The position numbers and the translations under genes were made by a program. Shown here one piece after another: positions 36,404 to 48,954 of a stretch of DNA of 64,000 bases. The number at the start of each line of letters is the position of its first letter. The first letter of the stretch is position 1. Below the pieces are notes generated by a model. It saw only the letters and a list, made by a program, of their open reading frames with translations. It searched no databases and was not told where the DNA came from. Source of the DNA: Isoperla grammatica (taxonomy: Eukaryota; Arthropoda; Insecta; Plecoptera; Perlodidae); contig OX246749.1 in NCBI GenBank assembly GCA_945910005.1, positions 19,749,821 through 19,813,820 of the forward strand, in the 5' to 3' direction.

Positions 36404-36463
36404 TTTTTCTCCGAACTTTGAGCGATATTTCTCATCACCCCAAAGTAGAACACGGTCTTCTTC
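36404..36463 (-). other. candidate internal or terminal exon E
   Basis: Minus strand: TTTTATTACAG acceptor, 60 bases, then AAAAA-GTAAAC donor-like sequence. Two frames are open across it (EEDRVLLWGDEKY-type and KKTVFYFGVMRN-type), each ending in a stop shortly after. Codon choice cannot separate them. Part of the exon-like series discussed in the findings. Confidence 0.22.
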
Positions 36464-36819
36464 CTGTAATAAAACGACATAGGTCTAAATACATTAAAAA
36501 TAATACATAAGTGTATTACACTAACCGGGGCTCCACTACTAAGCTCCCAATCTGGATGAATATATGACAGTTCATCACTCTTCGTGTCTCGCGCCCGTAA
36601 AACTTTTGATATTCAACCAGCATTCAATTCAAATATTAGTTTTGAAGAGAGACATAAAAAAGAAGATCTATGAAAATATACAACACTTTAACATTTCTAC
36701 GAAGAGCACTCTCTTCAGGTCACTAACTAGAAAGAGTAATGAGCAGGAATACAAACGAGCTGTTAGCATTTGCCTTATGAGAATCGGTTGAGAGAAAACT
36801 CTTAGGACAAGATAAAACT

Positions 36820-36892
36820 AAGCGGGCATCGAACCAGTAACCTCATGCATACAAGGTCAGTGTGCTACCACTGAGCAATCTCTACCGGTTCG
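36820..36892 (-). repeat. tRNA-like relic (Ala/Thr-like)
   Basis: Minus strand GGTAGAGATTGCTCAGTGG then TAGCACACTGACCTTGTATGC...GGTTCGATGCCCGC has a good A box and B box but poor anticodon and acceptor stems. A decayed tRNA or the head of a SINE. Confidence 0.45.
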
Positions 36893-37033
36893 ATATAACT
36901 TACATGTTCCTAGAGACGCAGCAAATATAGTGAGTGATATATGCCTAACCCCATGACTTATTCTTTCCAATAGAGCCAATGCAGGCAAATATAAATTTAG
37001 AAAACATAGATATATAATCGCAAATTAATTTAC

Positions 37034-37127
37034 CTCTCTCTTCTTGTGGGAGTACAGTAGATGTCAAGGTCATGTAGTGTGGATCCGTTGTCTGGTTGTC
37101 ATGCACCATTAGCATGAGCAGTATATA
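37034..37127 (-). other. candidate exon B
   Basis: Minus strand: GGCTGCAG acceptor-like site, then a segment ending CACAAGAAGAGAGAG followed by GTAAAT. The 3' 75 bases resemble candidate exon A (45474-45565): CCAGACAAYGGA near the middle and AAGAGAGAGGTAAA at the end. In the frame shared by exons B and C it reads DPHYMTLTSTVLPQEER. Sequence downstream of the donor is not similar between the two. Confidence 0.25.
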
Positions 37128-37159
37128 CTGCAGCCTCCTCCCGCGTTGAGCAGTATGAG

Positions 37160-39910
37160 ATAGAGTAGAGCTGTATGCTTATCGGCCCTACCTAACCAGA
37201 TCACTCAGGATCACTCAGGCTATTCTGTCCAACCTGTATTCAATGTAGAGCTGTATGCTCATCGGCCCTACCTAACCAGATCACTCAGGATCACTCAGGC
37301 TATTCTGTCCAGCCTGTATTCAATGTAGAGCTGTATGCTCATCGGCCCTACCTAACCAGATCACTCAGGCTATTCTGTCCAGCCTGTATTCAATGCAGAG
37401 CTGTATGCTCATTGGCCCTACCTAACCAGATCACTCAGGCTATTCTGTCCAGCCTGTATTCAATGCAGAGCTGTATGCTCATCGGCCCTACCTAACCACA
37501 TCATTCAGGCTATTCTGTCCAGCCTGTATTCAAAGTAGAGCTGTTTGCTCATCGCCCCTACCTAACCACATCACTCATGCTATACTGTCCAGCCTGTATT
37601 CAATGCAGAGCTGTATGCTCATCGCCCCTACCTAACCAGATCACTCAGGCTATTCTGTCCAGCCTGTATTCGCTGCAGAGCTGTATGCTCATCGGCCCTA
37701 CCTAACCACATCACTCAGGCTATTCTTTCCAGCCTGTATTCAATGCAGAGCTGTATGCTGATCGCCCCTACCTAACCAGATCACTCAGGCTATTCTGTCC
37801 AGCCTGTATTCAATGCAGAGCTGTATGCTCATCGGCCCTACCTAACCACATCACTCAGGCTATTCTTTCCAGCCTGTATTCAATGCAGAGCTGTATGCTC
37901 ATCGCCCCTACCTAACCAGATCACTCAGGCTATTCTGTCCAGCCTGTATTCGCTGCAGAGCTGTATGCTCATCGGCCCTACCTAACCACATCACTCAGGC
38001 TATTCTTTCCAGCCTGTATTCAATGCAGAGCTGTATGCTCATCGCCCCTACCTAACCAGATCACTCAGGCTATTCTGTCCAGCCTGTATTCAATGCAGAG
38101 CTGTATGCTCATCGCCCCTACCTAACCAGATCACTCAGGCTATTCTGTCCAGCCTGTATTCGCTGCAGAGCTGTATGCTCATCGGCCCTACCTAACCACA
38201 TCACTCAGGCTATTCTTTCCAGCCTGTATTCAATGCAGAGCTGTATGCTCATCGCCCCTACCTAACCAGATCACTCAGGCTATTCTGTCCAGCCTGTATT
38301 CAATGCAGAGCTGTATGCTCATCGGCCCTACCTAACCACATCACTCAGGCTATTCTGTTCAGCCTGTCTGTATTCAACGCAGAGCTGTATGCTCATCGCC
38401 CCTACCTAACCACATCACTTAGGCTATTCTGTCCAGCCCGTATTCAATGCAGAGCTGTATGCTCATCGCCCCTACCTAACCACATCACTCAGGCTATTCT
38501 GTCCAGCCCGTATTCAATGCAGAGCTGTATGCTCATCGCCCCTACCTAACCACATCACTCAGGCTATTCTATCCAGCCCGTATTCAATGCAGAGCTGTAT
38601 GCTCATCGGCCCTACCTAACCACATCACTCAGGCTATTCTATCCAGCCCGTATTCAATGCAGAGCTGTATGCTCATCGGCCCTACCTAACCACATCACTC
38701 AGGCTATTCTGTTCAGCCTGTCTGTATTCAACGCAGAGCTGTATGCTCATCGCCCCTACCTAACCACATCACTCAGGCTTTTCTGTCCAGCCTGTATTCA
38801 ATGCAGAGCTGTATGCTCATCGCCCCTACCTAACCACATCACTCAGGCTATTCTGTCCAGCCTGTCTGTATTCAACGCAGAGCTGTATGCTCATCGCCCC
38901 TACCTAACCACATCACTCAGGCTATTCTGTCCAGCCTGTATTCATAGAAGAGCTGTTTGCTCATCGCCCCTATCTAACCACATAACTCAGGCTATTCTGT
39001 CCAGCCTGTATTCAATGCAAAGCTGGTTGCTCATCGCCCCTACCTAACCACATCACTCAGGCTATTCTGTCCAGCCTGTATTCAATGCAGAGCTGTATGC
39101 TCATCGCCCCTACCTAACCACATCACTCAGGCTATTCTATCCAGCCCGTATTCAATGCAGAGCTGTATGCTCATCGCCCCTACTTAACCACATCACTCAG
39201 GCTATTCTGTCCAGCCTGTATTCAATGCAGAGCTGTATGCTCGTCGCCCCTACCTAACCACATCACTCAGGCTATTCTATCCAGCCTGTATTCAATGCAG
39301 AGCTATATGCTCATCGCCCCTACCTAACCACATCACTCAGGCTATTCTATCCAGTCTGTATTCAATGCAGAGCTGTATGCTCATCACCCTACCTAACCAC
39401 ATCACTCAGGCTATTCTGTCCAGCCTGTATTCAATGCAAAGCTGTATGCTCATCGCCCCTACCTAACCACATCACTCAGGCTATTCTATCCAGCCTGTAT
39501 TCAATGCAGAGCTGTATGCTCATCGCCCCTACCTTACCAGATCACTCAGGCTATTCTGTCCAGCCTGTATTCAACGCAGAGCTGTATGCTCATCGCCCCT
39601 ACCTAACCACATCACTCAGGCTATTCTGTCCAGCCTGTATTCATAGAAGAGCTGTATGCTCATCGGCCCTACCTAACCACATCACTCAGGCTATTCTGTC
39701 CAGCCTGTATTCAATGCAGAGCTGTATGCTCATCGCCCCTACCTAACCACATCACTCAGGCTATTCTATCCAGCCTGTATTCAATGCAGAGCTGTATGCT
39801 CATCGCCCCTACCTAACCACATCACTCAGGCTATTCTGTCCAGCCTGTATTCAAAGTAGAGCGGTTTGCTCATCGTATTTACCTAACCAGACCACTCAGG
39901 CTATTTTTTC
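37160..39910. repeat. 70-bp satellite, about 39 units
   Basis: Unit of 70 bp: GAGCTGTATGCTCATCGCCC, CTACCTAACCACATCACTC, AGGCTATTCTGTCCAGCC, TGTATTCAATGCA. The first two units are 80 bp through a GATCACTCAG duplication, and three later ones carry a 4-bp CTGT duplication. Variant sites (CGGCCC/CGCCCC, CGCTGCAG/CAATGCAG, CTGTCC/CTTTCC/CTATCC) recur at 210-280 bp spacing between 37670 and 38200, a local higher-order pattern. Not a multiple of three and not coding. Confidence 0.95.
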
Positions 39911-41069
39911 CAGCTTGCGTAAAAGAAGAGCACTATGCCCAGCAAGCAATAAACGATACCAAGATAAACTTTTAGTATGGACGACGATCTGAGTTTTTTC
40001 TTTTCCAATCACATACCAATCTGAAAAAGTAATACAAATGCATCGTTAGTGCTGTATTACACTCATATCCATAGCACAATGAAATGTAGCACTATTAAGT
40101 GTTCCCGATTATATTTAATTGTTTGATTTGCTGAATAAGAATTATAAATATTGTGTAACTTAACTTTTTTGTATTCATCAGTAATATGGTTCACATATAT
40201 ATATATGAGTTAGTTATTTGCAATGCAAATATTAGATGTCAATGAAAAAAGGGGGAAAAAAGAAAATTTATATAAAGATAATGAAGATGAAGTCCTGTTA
40301 CTGGAAAACCTACCATCTGCATTTTTTTTTCTTTTAGCAGAAATTGAATCATGGTCAGAAAATTATAGAATTATAGCCTTTAGCAATTTTTTCATAATCT
40401 AAGTTTCAAAAATTAATCATTTCCTTCGTTATTCGCGTATGAAAATATCGTTCAGATGCAAAACCTGTCCATCTTTTCAAGAGCTATTGAGAAATGTTAT
40501 CATCCATTTTCACCCATTGAAATAATTGCATAACAAAGCAACAACGGCTGTCTGGTACATTTTCTTTTTTAATTGTTCTTCTGTTCTTTTATAAATATTT
40601 ATATATTTGTTATACATATTATTAATTATAATAAATTTAGTTATGTTCGAAAATTGTGTTTTTGATTTTAAGTGATATTATCAAGGAGTATTAGTATTTA
40701 ATAAGCATAATTATTATCATTATGTATAGTGGTATAAATCAATTTATAATTGAGTTTTTATTTTGTCGTTCTACTTAATTCTGTCTTCGATTTTACGTCC
40801 AAATTAATAAGTTGTGATTCATAACTGAACCATCTCAAATCCTGCATCTGGTTAACAAATTTAGGTATAACTCATAATTTATAATATTAGTTTGACTGAA
40901 TTGACATCTAATTGTAAACAGAAAACTGTGTTGATTAGAATATTAAAGTAGCAGAAGTATTGTTGTTTATTTCAAAGTCAAGCTTTACGGAGATGGCTGA
41001 TTTTGCGTATATGCGATTCAAAATTATAACGTGGTTTTCTACCGTAAAATAATTTAATACACACACACC
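39911..41069. other. unassigned AT-rich sequence
   Basis: No gene or repeat recognised between the satellite and the palindromic element at 41070. Confidence 0.3.
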
Positions 41070-41378
41070 TATATACATATTCATAGGTTGTACGTACGTC
41101 ACATCTTTTTTGACGTTGCCATGGAGAAACAATTGTAGGCGGTTGTGGTAGAGCATATAAACTCTTCATTGTTTAAAATCCAGCCTGCTTTTTAAAATAA
41201 TTTTGTATGTGTGGTGTTTTTTTATTTTGTATTAATTATGTTTACTTTTTAAATTCTTAATTAGGCTTGTTTATTAAATTTGAATAGTATTTGCTAATGA
41301 TCTTGGATTGGTCCTTCTCAATTGTGTCGCAATCATGGCCGCTGTGACGTCACGTGGGAACTATGAATATATATACAC
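41070..41378. mobile_element. short palindromic element with CRE-like ends, copy 2
   Basis: Left ATATACATATTCATAGGTTG then TACGTACGTCAC, right GTGACGTCACGTGGGAACTATGAATATATATAC. Same end arrangement as 34350-34605 with a largely different interior. It lies directly beside the donor-like site of candidate exon D. Confidence 0.5.
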
Positions 41379-41412
41379 ACATAACATACTGTCGTCAATG
41401 AATGTTACTCAC

Positions 41413-41813
41413 CAGACATGACCCTATAGGCCGCTCGACGTCTCGACGTCTCGAAGGTATAGCTATGTGAACACAAGGGCTAGGGATCGCAATGACAAGT
41501 CATCGGGCTCGCGGTGGGTACAGACGTGCCGGTCCTTAAGTATTGGTCCTCCGTGGAGTACCTCAACATGAGAAGCAACGAACAACTCTTGAACGTCACT
41601 AATCACCCACATTTAAGCGGTGCCTAGAGCGGCTGCTTTACTCACTGATGACCAAACCCGTTTGGAAGCACCCTCAGGTTTGCAGGCTCCGCCAGGCGTC
41701 CCGTACACGCCATGTACCTGCCGGATTCCCCGCCAAGACACCGACACCCTCACCACTTTGAACCTTCGCCCAAGTGACACAATAGCTACACATGAGTCTC
41801 GTAATCGGCAGCC
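41413..41813 (-). other. candidate exon D (GC-rich, splice-bounded)
   Basis: Minus strand: TTTCTGTCCTCAG acceptor with a good pyrimidine tract, a 401-base GC-rich segment, then CATGTCTG-GTGAGTAAC, a near-consensus donor. In one frame 66 codons (GCRLRDSCVAIVSLGRR start) are followed by a single TAA and then 49 open codons from ATG; the plus strand is also open for 66 codons here. No domain recognised. It may be non-coding, an alternative terminal exon, or a pseudogene. Confidence 0.3.
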
Positions 41814-42904
41814 CTGAGGACAGAAACAAAATAATATGTAGTTACACTTATGTACAAACGTATTTCCTAACATAATCATTGTCATCAGAGAACTGTGTAA
41901 TTTCCTAAAACCGTTCTAAGCGAAATATTTCAATAACTTGGGTTTCGTTGCCAGTTTGTAAATAAAAAAAAAAAATGAAAAAATCATGATAATTAATATT
42001 AGTGGTCACTAATTATAGGCTACTACCACTACAGCATAAATAAGCATCCCACGAAATAAATAGATTTGTCAGTGTTTATGATATATTTAAAGGAAAACAA
42101 AATATAATTAGGCGAAAAAATTATTTCAAAATTATTAGAACAGTGAAAATAAATTTACAAGGTTATGTTATGTAAAATCATAATTTTTACTGTATGCATA
42201 TAAGCTATATAGTAAATATGAGATGTTGGTTTGCATGTATAGGATATAGGAAGACGAATGAATGTGTTATGAGGAGGAATCTATAAATCAGGTAGTTATA
42301 CTTTGTTGTGAACTATTGTGATTAAGCAGTCCTGTTATTTATCCCACTTCAATTTTAAATACCGAACAGTAAAACGAGCGTTGCGATTGTGTTACTGTTG
42401 GGTATTTACTCAGTCTTGCATAATTATTATAAGTTCATCAAATTCAAGTTCCGATTCGTTTTGACTTTTTTATGTGAAATATTTCGTTCATCAATGGTTG
42501 TAAAATACATGTGGTTTTGAAAATATTCTGGTGCCACGAACGAGACACTAGAGTGCGGCCAAGGGAATTTCAATTAGTTTATAGTACATTAAATAAATAT
42601 ATTTATTGTGTTCATAAAGCTAAAGTTTAAATCTAAAGTCAAGTGTAAAAATATAATATACGTATAATACAACAGCAAAGCGAAGCAATAGTGTAACAGT
42701 AGAGTAAATAGTAATAATAGTAAACAGTGAATAGTAAGCGAAGAGTGAGTAAGCTAGAGTGCCACCGAGGGGATTGAAATTATAAATGAAAGAAACATAA
42801 AATGCATTTTTAGAGAATAGCATGTTTGGAGAGATTTTAGGTAGCAAGGCAAGTGTAACAAGGTATGGATGTCAAGCCTACTCCCTACCCCTAATCTAAT
42901 TAAG
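41814..42904. other. unassigned AT-rich sequence
   Basis: No gene or repeat recognised; a short stretch of ATAGTAAA-type near-repeats lies at 42690-42740. Confidence 0.3.
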
Positions 42905-43025
42905 AACCTTGATAATGCTGACGTCAGAAATGAGGGAGTCCAAGCCAATCAGCGGGGAGCTTTTTCAAATACTGACATTTGATTGGCCAATGTCTCACTT
43001 GTCTATGACGTCAGCATCCCCAAGG
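42905..43025. promoter_or_regulatory. palindromic CRE/CCAAT element
   Basis: ATGCTGACGTCAG on the left and TATGACGTCAGCAT on the right are inverted CRE octamers (TGACGTCA), each followed inward by a CCAAT box (GCCAATCA and GATTGGCCAAT). The halves align as an imperfect 38-bp inverted repeat. This could be a bidirectional promoter or a MITE carrying CRE sites. It lies about 35 bp past the donor-like end of candidate exon C. Confidence 0.45.
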
Positions 43026-43058
43026 TAAATGTGGAACGAGCATATCAAGTGAACTTAC

Positions 43059-43408
43059 CTCTTCTTGCTTGATGTGACGCGTTCATGGCGTAGAAGTGGT
43101 CACCGGGGCAAGAGTTGCCGATATGTGGGTTTGAGACCAGAGGGGCAGTGGTTCCCCAAAGCTTATGTTTGCTCCCTATGAGCCAGCTCCCTTACAACTG
43201 CGTTAGTACGCTTACTGAAGGCTTGTGCATCAACCAACTGGTACCTACAGCTGAAGGGGGTTCCCCAACTGCACCACAATGGCAACACCCGGCGCTCCTC
43301 TCCCCCACCGTCAACTCGCCGCAGTGCCAGTGCTTACTATGCCAGCGACTCAGCTACCCGCCTCATCTTCTTGGCTGACGACCAGTCGATCTCTTCCCTG
43401 AAGCAGTC
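43059..43408 (-). other. candidate exon C (GC-rich, splice-bounded)
   Basis: Minus strand: CATCCTTGTTTACAG acceptor, 350 bases, then CAAGCAAGAAGAG-GTAAGTTC, a strong donor. Frames are interrupted: the first reads DCFREEIDWSSAKKMRRV then stops after 23 codons, while another is open for the last 45 codons and ends SCPGDHFYAMNASHQARR. The plus strand is open for 87 codons here. It cannot be one continuous coding exon on the minus strand; it may be an exon with UTR or an alternatively spliced region. Confidence 0.3.
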
Positions 43409-43726
43409 CTGTAAACAAGGATGATCATAATTATTCCTAACTCGTGTTCCTATTTCATAAACTACTAATAACAATAACATACTTAATTAAAACTGTACGT
43501 GCAGTCACAGAAATTGTGTTTCAATTCCAAGTTACCGAACAAGAAATAAATCGAAATCTCACCGAGAGCAGAAACCACCTGGCCTAGTCTTTGACCAAAA
43601 CCGTCATGTGCAGCATTTCTCATGAACAAAGAATTAACTTTTGAACCATTGTCTTACGTGTTTCGTGTACTAACTATTCGTTCCCGTAAAAACGATAAAT
43701 GGACGAAACTTTATTCACCGCAAATC

Positions 43727-44110
<384 letters not shown>

Positions 44111-44790
44111 ATATGAAAAAAAAGAAAGGCCCCAGAAATGGAGCGATATCAGAAAATTCAATATATTTTCTGAAAGAATTATTATATAAATTCCCATTAT
44201 ATTTTTACAAGACATAAGGCGAGTATTCCGAACAGCTTATAAGAAAGTTAGTAGCTAACAACTTGTTTCCACCATGGCAGTCACCCATCACAAGCTTTAA
44301 AACCCATCTGAAGCTTATTAGCTCCTATTAGCCTAGTCTTAAACACTATCCTGTTTGTATAAATGTTATGTTCGACTGAGATTTCGATTTCGAGTTGGTT
44401 TAGTTTGAAATTATCTCTTGATATGTTAGTCAAACTTAATGTTTGTATAAATGAAAATATTATATCTTAATTCTGAGTACCTAGAATTGCTACGTGCCCA
44501 CAGCAAAAGATACTCGCCTCTCAGTTGCCGTCGACTAGGTTTCCTAAACGTGCACACGCAATCACTTCCCTCAATCGAGGTAATGCTCGGACGATCGCTC
44601 GACTACCACTGACTCGTTATCTTTACCTACGCCAGTCGGTTGCTTATCTCTGTGGCGAGGGGTGAGCGGGGTACTACCGTACGATTCAAAAGTTAAGCCC
44701 ATAACAGAATAGAAGGGGACCAAGCCTTATACTTGTTCTACTGATTACTGAATGTAAAATGTATTTGGCTATGCTTTAAACTGTAACCCT
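44111..44790. other. unassigned, with a GC-richer patch at 44480-44690
   Basis: The minus strand of the patch has a GTAG-GTAAAG donor-like site at about 44631. A phrase GGCGAGGGGTGAG(C/G)GGG recurs at 55635. No gene recognised. Confidence 0.25.
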
Positions 44791-44792
44791 TG

Positions 44793-44994
<202 letters not shown>

Positions 44995-45229
44995 TTATTC
45001 CATTTCTTATTACCTGTACATAATACCGACCCTTAGTAAACGAAATCAAAATATGGGGGGGGAAGTGTGGATGTCACAAGAAACATAGCCCCCCCCCCCC
45101 TAACAAAACCAAGGGAGTAATTAAAGTTTCCTAGATTGAAACGGGGCCAAGTCCGTGTTTAATTTGTTGCAGTTATGAATCTACAAGGGAGGAACATTTG
45201 GTCGCTTTTGAAACTCATACTGAACTGTG

Positions 45230-45400
45230 TCTTTATTTTTAAACTTAAATTTACCTTTGTCGATGTAGAAAGCATGGATTTGGTTTGGTCTAACTCATTT
45301 CCTGTATTTTTGGACTTAGCTTTCCTTTGTCGATGTAGAAAGCATGGATTTGGCTTGGTCCAACTCATTTTCTGTATTTTTGGACTTTGCGCCGTTGGAA
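45230..45400. repeat. 72-bp direct duplication
   Basis: CTTTGTCGATGTAGAAAGCA then TGGATTTGG(T/C)TTGGTC(T/C)AACTC and TGTATTTTTGGACTT occurs twice in a row, at about 45255 and 45327. Nearly identical copies. Confidence 0.85.
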
Positions 45401-45473
45401 TCTAGGCAACTCATTTATGTACAGTCCCCGATGGTTAATTCAAGCATTCAGGGCAATCAATATATTTGTTTAC

Positions 45474-45565
45474 CTCTCTCTTAGTTTATGATTACTGTGC
45501 CGAACTCGAAGGTCTCGTGTGATGGGGCTCCATTGTCTGGCAGCCCAACCTCGCTCAGCGACTTG
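45474..45565 (-). other. candidate exon A
   Basis: Minus strand: GCTTCCTTCTCTTATAG acceptor with a strong pyrimidine tract, 92 bases, then AGAGAGAG-GTAAAC donor. One frame is fully open (30 codons); a second reads SLSEVGLPDNGAPSHETFEF and ends in TAA eight bases before the donor. That second frame has the same end phase as the frame used for exons B and C. Confidence 0.3.
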
Positions 45566-45654
45566 CTATAAGAGAAGGAAGCAAAGGTTACACACTAATC
45601 CATGTCAGCATTATGCTTGGAATATTCAGGGCACATGTATTGCTAGATGAATTT

Positions 45655-45735
45655 CATTTTCGAGCCAGGATTCAAACCAGGAATTAACGCCCAATCGATT
45701 AGTAAGTAGCTACTACCACTAAACCGCTAAATTGT
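45655..45735 (-). repeat. tRNA-like relic
   Basis: Minus strand GCGGTTTAGTGGTAGTAGC (A box) and CCTGGTTTGAATCCTGG (T-arm with B box) with a poor anticodon stem. A decayed tRNA or SINE head. Confidence 0.45.
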
Positions 45736-45789
45736 TTTAATTTTGGAATGGTAGTAATTTATTAAAAATCAACAACTTTAATGTGATGC

Positions 45790-47405
45790 TTTTGAGGGGG
45801 CGAGGGGGGGTTGAAAGTATAAAAGTAACAAACATGTATACGTACTGGAGACATCTCACGCAAGGAGGGGGGGTATAAAAGTATAAAAGTAACAAACATG
45901 TATACGTACTGGTGACATCTCACGCAAGGAGGGGGGGTATAAAAGTATAAAAGTAACAAACATGTATACGTACTGGAGACATCTCACGCAAGGAGGGGGG
46001 GGGGGGGTATAAAAGTATAAAAAGTAACAAACATGTATACGTACTGGTGACATCTCACGCAAGGAGGGGGGGTATGAAAGTATAAAAGTAACAAACATGT
46101 ATACGTACTGGTGACATCTCACGCAAGGAGGGGGGGTATGAAAGTATAAAAAGTAACAAACATGTATACGTACTGGTGACACCTCACGCAAGGAGGGGGG
46201 GTATGAAAGTATAAAAGTAACAAACATGTATACGTACTGGAGACATCTCACGCAAGGAGGGGGGGTATGAAAGTATAAAAAGTAACAAACATGTATACGT
46301 ACTGGTGACACCTCACGCAAGGAGGGGGGGTATGAAAGTATAAAAGTAACAAACATGTATACGTACTGGAGACATCTCACGCAAGGAGGGGGGGTATGAA
46401 AGTATAAAAGTAACAAACATGTATACGTACTGGAGACATCTCACGCAAGCAGGGGGGGTATGAAAGTATAAAAGTAACAAACATGTATACGTACTGGTGA
46501 CATCGCACGCAAGGAGGGGGGGGTATGAAAGTATAAAAGTAACAAACATGTATACGTACTGGAGACATCTCACGCAAGGAGGGGGGGTATGGAAGTATAA
46601 AATTAACAAACGTGTATACGTACTGGAGACATCTCACGCAAGGAGGGGGGGTATGAAAGTATAAAAGTAACAAACATGTATACGTACTGGAGACATCTCA
46701 CGCAAGGAGGGGGGGTATGAAAGTATAAAAGTAACAAGCATGTATACATACTGGAGACATCTCACGCAAGGAGGGGGGGTATGAAAGTATAAAAGTAACA
46801 AACATGTATACGTACTGGAGACATCTCACGCAAGGAGGGGGGGTATGGAAGTATAAAATTAACAAACGTGTATACGTACTGGAGACATCTCACGCAAGGA
46901 GGGGGGGTATGAAAGTATAAAAGTAACAAACATGTATACGTACTGGAGACATCTCAAGCAAGGACGGGGGGTATGAAAGTATAAAAGTAACAAACATGTA
47001 TACGTACTGATGACCTCTCACGCAAGGAGGGGGGGTATGAAAGTATAAAAGTAACAAACATGTATACGTACTGGAGACATCTCTCGCAAGGAGGGGGGTA
47101 TGAAAGTATAAAAGTAACAAACATGTATACGTACTGGAGACATCTCACGCAAGGAGGGGGGGTATGAAAGTATAAAAGTAACAAACATGTATACGTACTG
47201 GAGACATCTCACGCAAGGAGGGGGGTATGAAAGTATAAAAGTAACAAACATGTATACGTACTGATGACCTCTCACGCAAGGAGGGGGGGTATGAAAGTAT
47301 AAAAGTAACAAACATGTATACGTACTGGAGACATCTCTCGCAAGGAGGGGGGTATGAAAGTATAAAAGTAACAAACATGTATACGTACTGGAGACATCTC
47401 ACGAA
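45790..47405. repeat. 64-bp G-rich minisatellite, about 25 units
   Basis: Unit: GTATGAAAGTATAAAAGTAAC, AAACATGTATACGTACTGG, AGACATCTCACGCAAGGAGGGGGGG. Each unit has a run of 5 to 13 G and the palindromes TGTATACA-like and GTAC. Variant pairs recur at 128 and about 256 bp (for example GTATGGAAGTATAAAATTAAC at about 46590 and 46850, TGATGACCTCTCACG at about 47005 and 47265), so expansion involved two- and four-unit blocks. Minus-strand peptides (CVRCLQYVYMFVTFILSY) arise in three staggered frames and are not a gene. Confidence 0.95.
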
Positions 47406-47487
47406 CTATCACAATGTTATAAATTTTGCCGCATGAGCGAGACAAGATTTGTTACTTCAAATAAAAAAATAAAAAAAATAAAAAATG

Positions 47488-47530
47488 TTTGTTACTGAGT
47501 GGGTAGACTCTATAAGTACGAATTTATTTT
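47488..47530 (+). repeat. short dispersed repeat, copy 3
   Basis: TTGTTACTGAGTGGGTAGAC then TCTATAAGTACGAATTTATT, the third copy of the phrase at 35803 and 50700, in plus orientation and followed by TTTTATTTTATTTCAG. Confidence 0.6.
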
Positions 47531-48733
47531 ATTTTATTTCAGCCACGCTTCCGCAGTAACCAAGCAAAATTTGAATTAACGCTCTCTTTTTTTTCAGTTT
47601 CTGATTTTATTTCTAAACCATTTACCAATTATCTATGAAATCTCTTGTGATCATGGAAAGCACTGACTGGGTGAGCCGTGGCGTGTGTCGACTGTATAAA
47701 TAATAAATAACTTAGCAATAATTGAAAAACCAGCGATAGCATAGAGACACATTCGTGCAAGTATCGTGCTGTCTTGGCTACAACAATACTATGACTAACT
47801 TTGCTGTGGATAGGCCTACGAGTTTCGAGGTGACCTTTTCCATAAATGGTGTACCGGTATGTCAAGTCATCGAGACAATTGAGTGTAGGCCTACAGATTT
47901 ATTTCCTAGCCATGAATCTATTTCGTTTTGTTTCAATGAAAGATTTTAAGTGAAGTTCGTTAAAAACGTCTCAGTATAATACAATATCCAAATGATAATT
48001 TAATTTTCGTAGTAAACCTGGCCTGGACCACCTTATGTATAAACAAGCTTTTTTTCAAATAAACTAAATAAGAACTGATTATTAACGAGGTAAATATTTA
48101 TAAGGTTTGATCTCAATGAAATGATGTCCCGATACAAATTCTTTTATGAAAAATTGACCCTACCTACACAAACAAAATGGCTGCTCGTAACATGAAAGAC
48201 CTTTAAAATCACTAACAAAATCACTAACAAAAAGCTGAAGTTGAATGTTAATAATTTCCATCCACGTGGTAAAAAGCTACTAGTATTTAAAAACAAAATG
48301 AAGACCAACTGATTAACAGTAAGTAGATATTTCACAAGCACGAAATTCTGTCCCAAAAATAGAATATCATTTCATGTTGTTGCTACTGGTAAAAAACTAA
48401 AATGGTGGCTCGTGCCGCAGAATAAAAAACCCATAATTTCAATTTAAAATACTCAATTCATCTAATCCATTTTATTAAGAGGTGTGTTAAACGCACATAC
48501 ACTTATAGACTGATTATTAACATGTTTAACAGATATATTTGCCTAATTAATCTCTACCCTTTCACGAATGCTGATTTCCAATGTTGGGCCTACCATTAAA
48601 AACTACAAATATGGAGTTCGTAATCCGTCAAAAATCTAACAATGAATATATTAAACAATATATTCACTTAGCGAGTGTAATTCATGTATGTTTCCCGAAG
48701 ATACTTAGTCATAAATCAAAACATGCATGACTT
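47531..48733. other. unassigned sequence
   Basis: A 64-codon plus frame (47755-47949, no ATG start) and a 78-codon minus frame overlap near 47.8 kb; neither shows a known domain. The rest is AT-rich with AAAATGGC motifs near 48175 and 48400. Confidence 0.25.
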
Positions 48734-48950
48734 ACCGTCATCGAGTGCTTTGCTTGTCGCCACCAATTTCTATAATTAACCGTATGTTGGTCACTTCCAG
48801 TAGAATTAATAATATATGAATAAAAAATTGTAGTTTACTGTCCAGAAATATCGTGCTACGATTATTACTGCACCAAATACAATCGATTCAATCACAAATG
48901 TACTTGTAAAAAGGCGTTGAGCAGCGTACGTTATTCCAAGTTGAGAAACA
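48734..48950 (-). other. candidate first exon with start codon at a donor
   Basis: Minus strand downstream of the CRE/CCAAT element at 48955-49090: a stretch ending AGCACTCGATGACG-GTAAGTC, a near-consensus donor at 48733, with an ATG six bases before it. A shorter version with a TTAATTATAG acceptor would start at 48767. No protein family can be inferred from two codons. Confidence 0.2.
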
Positions 48951-48954
48951 ACTA

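Noticed and set aside
45856..47402. Overlapping minus frames CVRCLQYVYMFVTFILSY as a membrane protein
   Set aside because: They come from a 64-bp repeat, which is not a multiple of three, so the same peptide cycles through frames and stops every few units.
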